Positions 62,373 to 64,000 of a stretch of 64,000 nt of DNA are shown piece after piece. The translations under genes and the position numbers were made by a program. Origin of the DNA: Terriglobia bacterium (GTDB lineage Bacteria > Acidobacteriota > Terriglobia > Acidiferrales > UBA7541); NCBI GenBank assembly GCA_020073375.1, contig JAIQFG010000010.1:16457-80456 (forward strand). The letters run 5' to 3'. A model generated the notes under the pieces. That model was given only the letters and a program-made list of their open reading frames with translations. It made no database searches and was not told where the DNA came from. How positions within the stretch are numbered: the stretch's first letter is position 1; every line of letters begins with the position of its first letter.

Positions 62373-64000
62373 CTAGGGCATCGCGGGAATGCCCAGGCTT
62401 TGCCGAAACTCGGTCATCCGTGGATCCCCGCGCAACAGAGCGAGCTCCGGGTAAGTCAAATATCCCCCAACGCGCGGGTCGCGCATGGCTGCCATTTTTT
62501 GGAGGGCCTCGATCGTGCGGTCCTTGTCGCCGAGGCCTGCATATACAAAAACATGAACCCAGGGCCAATCCGGGTAGCGAGCGGCGACTTTTTTCGCGTC
62601 ACCAGGGCGGCCTGCCATGGCATAAGCATACCCGAGAAATCCCGGTGAGCCTGTCCCGTCCTGATCCTGTTTCTCGAAGATCGCAGTGGCTTCGTTCAAT
62701 TTGCCCTTCTGGAGTAACGCACGCGCCAGGAGTTGTTCGGCACGATTGTCACCAGGGTGGGCATTGAGAACATGACGGCAGTTATCAACTACTTCATCAT
62801 ACCGCCCCGCACTTACCAAAACATGATCCAGGGAATCAAGGGGTAGCGCTGATAATGGATCCAATTCGACGGCTTTCCGCAATTCCCCAGCCGCCTCATC
62901 CAGCCTCCCGAGCGGGAAGAGCACCGACATGGCGTAATCCATGCGCGCTTCCGAGAGGCTCGCATTGATTTCAATGGAACGACGGAAGGCTTTTTCCGAT
63001 TCCTGCCAATTGTGGTCGCGCGAATAGACCAGTCCGTTGCCGGCGTAAGCCTCGGCAAGCAGCGGATCGAGCTGCAGTGCCTTTTCCGCCGCCGCGCGCA
63101 TCTTCGCGTAGGCCTCGCTGGGTGAAAAAGAGCGCGGGGTCACCGACAACCGCCCGTAGGCACTGGCAAGCCCGGCATACGCCGGCGCAAACGAGGGGTC
63201 GCTCGCGATGACTTGTTCCAACAAACCTATCCCCGCCCGCAGATTGTCGCGACCTTCGGGAATGCCCTGATTCCTTGTCAGCGACAGAGCCTTTAGGTAG
63301 AGGTCGTACGCCTCCAGGTTCGTGTTGTAGCGCCGTTGGCCCCGTTGCAATTTCAAGCGCAACTCGTTCACGATGGATCGGGAGATCTCATCCTGAATAG
63401 CAAATACATCCTTCAGCTCCCGATCGAAGCTATTGGACCAGAGCGGCAAATCATCGGACACCCGGACCAGTCGGGCGTTGATACGGAGCTTGTCGCCGGA
63501 GCGCAGAACGGAGCCTTCGAGCACGAGTGTCGCTCCGAGTTGAGCACCCACCTCACGAATGTTGCGCGGTTTGTCTTTGAAGAAGAAAGAGGATGTCTGT
63601 GATTTCACCTCTAATCCATCAATTGCGGAGAGATTGCTAATGATTTCATCCGTCAGGCCATCGCTGAAGTAGTCGCTACCTGGTTCCGAGTTCAGGTTTT
63701 TGAACGGAAGCACAGCGATCGTATAGTCGCGGGTCCTTTGCCGAAACAGCCACCACGATCCGATGGCCAGAACCACAAGCACAACTGTCCCTATGGCCGC
63801 GGAGCGCCAGCGCAGAAAGGGTAGTTTCAACTCGGCCGGTCGAGCGGAAAGCTCTGGCACTGTAACAATCTCTTCCCGCGCTCCGTCTCCGCCGCGCACA
63901 AGTACGCCTTCTCCATTTTCCGTTGGAGCGGCCGTAACAGTCGGTTCTGCGACCTGCGGGCCATCGGCAGAGGGAATCGTCTCCTGCGCAAAAGCACCCT
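62373..64000 (-). CDS. TolB-like/FlgO-fold plus tetratricopeptide-repeat protein, N-terminus outside window
   Basis: At least 542 residues, with the frame open to the right edge and no start seen that is convincing; GTG 63899 is only internal. From the cut edge: a linker, one transmembrane helix (about LRWRSAAIGTVVLVVLAIGS), then a domain with YTIAVLPFKNLNSEPGSDYF and VLEGSVLRSGDKLRINARLV, known from adenylate-cyclase-like and kinase-linked proteins, then about nine TPR units. The missing N-terminus is likely a winged-helix DNA-binding (CadC-like) or Ser/Thr kinase domain, but this cannot be seen here. Confidence 0.85.
   Translation of the reverse strand, partial: GAFAQETIPSADGPQVAEPTVTAAPTENGEGVLVRGGDGAREEIVTVPELSARPAELKLPFLRWRSAAIGTVVLVVLAIGSWWLFRQRTRDYTIAVLPFKNLNSEPGSDYFSDGLTDEIISNLSAIDGLEVKSQTSSFFFKDKPRNIREVGAQLGATLVLEGSVLRSGDKLRINARLVRVSDDLPLWSNSFDRELKDVFAIQDEISRSIVNELRLKLQRGQRRYNTNLEAYDLYLKALSLTRNQGIPEGRDNLRAGIGLLEQVIASDPSFAPAYAGLASAYGRLSVTPRSFSPSEAYAKMRAAAEKALQLDPLLAEAYAGNGLVYSRDHNWQESEKAFRRSIEINASLSEARMDYAMSVLFPLGRLDEAAGELRKAVELDPLSALPLDSLDHVLVSAGRYDEVVDNCRHVLNAHPGDNRAEQLLARALLQKGKLNEATAIFEKQDQDGTGSPGFLGYAYAMAGRPGDAKKVAARYPDWPWVHVFVYAGLGDKDRTIEALQKMAAMRDPRVGGYLTYPELALLRGDPRMTEFRQSLGIPAMP

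Noticed and set aside
1..64000. Prophage, integrase, toxin-antitoxin or restriction island
   Set aside because: No integrase, phage structural gene, toxin pair or restriction enzyme was recognised; the genes are chromosomal housekeeping and envelope genes.

Overview
The window looks like chromosomal, GC-rich DNA from an Acidobacteriota bacterium, probably Terriglobia-like. The case rests on several things: a VWFA-related protein of the acidobacterial type, a large Oar-like TonB-dependent receptor with an N-terminal carboxypeptidase-regulatory-like domain, a bacillithiol-type glycosyltransferase (BshA) in an organism that also has LPS and outer-membrane genes, and several hypothetical proteins of acidobacterial style. 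No prophage, CRISPR array, transposase gene or rRNA was seen. Taxonomy is inferred from gene content only.

Layout. Positions 1-10.6 kb hold a minus-strand complex I operon, nuoA-C-D-EF-G-H-J-K-L-M, running off the left edge. NuoE and NuoF are one polypeptide, and nuoB and nuoI are absent from their usual places. Then come a conserved hypothetical gene coupled to thiS (+), a START-like protein and ribA (-), an orphan LytS-type histidine kinase (+), the TonB receptor and bshA (-), a PaaI-like thioesterase (+), and tmk-holB-hfq (-). From 22.3 to 30.5 kb the plus strand carries yggS, a DUF167 gene, an M24 peptidase, two small membrane proteins, tRNA-Thr(CGT), a glycine-rich secreted protein coupled to a VWFA protein, and phosphoketolase. 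Positions 31-37.6 kb hold a small cysteine-containing membrane protein, a chemoreceptor, a PilZ protein, a PcrA/UvrD helicase and a secreted hypothetical. Positions 37.8-43.5 kb are a tightly overlapping LPS core operon (waaA, lpxK, heptosyltransferase, gmhB, heptosyltransferase, ICMT-like methyltransferase). The minus strand then has rlmD-comEC, a hypothetical, birA-coaX, valS, a long response regulator, and rsmB-PASTA-rpe-bamD. A plus-strand membrane protein, ECF sigma and anti-sigma set follows, and a TolB/TPR protein is cut by the right edge.

The most unusual content is intergenic. At least fifteen short hairpins share a GTAG foot but have unrelated stems, often as inverted pairs, which is the layout of REP/BIME elements. 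In four genes the TAG stop codon is itself the foot of such a hairpin. Other repeats are a 131-bp MITE-like element with 18-bp terminal inverted repeats lying inside a 31-unit heptamer tandem array, two or three further dispersed repeat families, and one of these inserted in frame inside yggS.

Most genes are housekeeping: respiration, cofactors (thiamine, riboflavin, CoA, biotin ligation), envelope assembly, translation and DNA replication or repair. Tight ATGA and GTGA overlaps show that translational coupling is common here.
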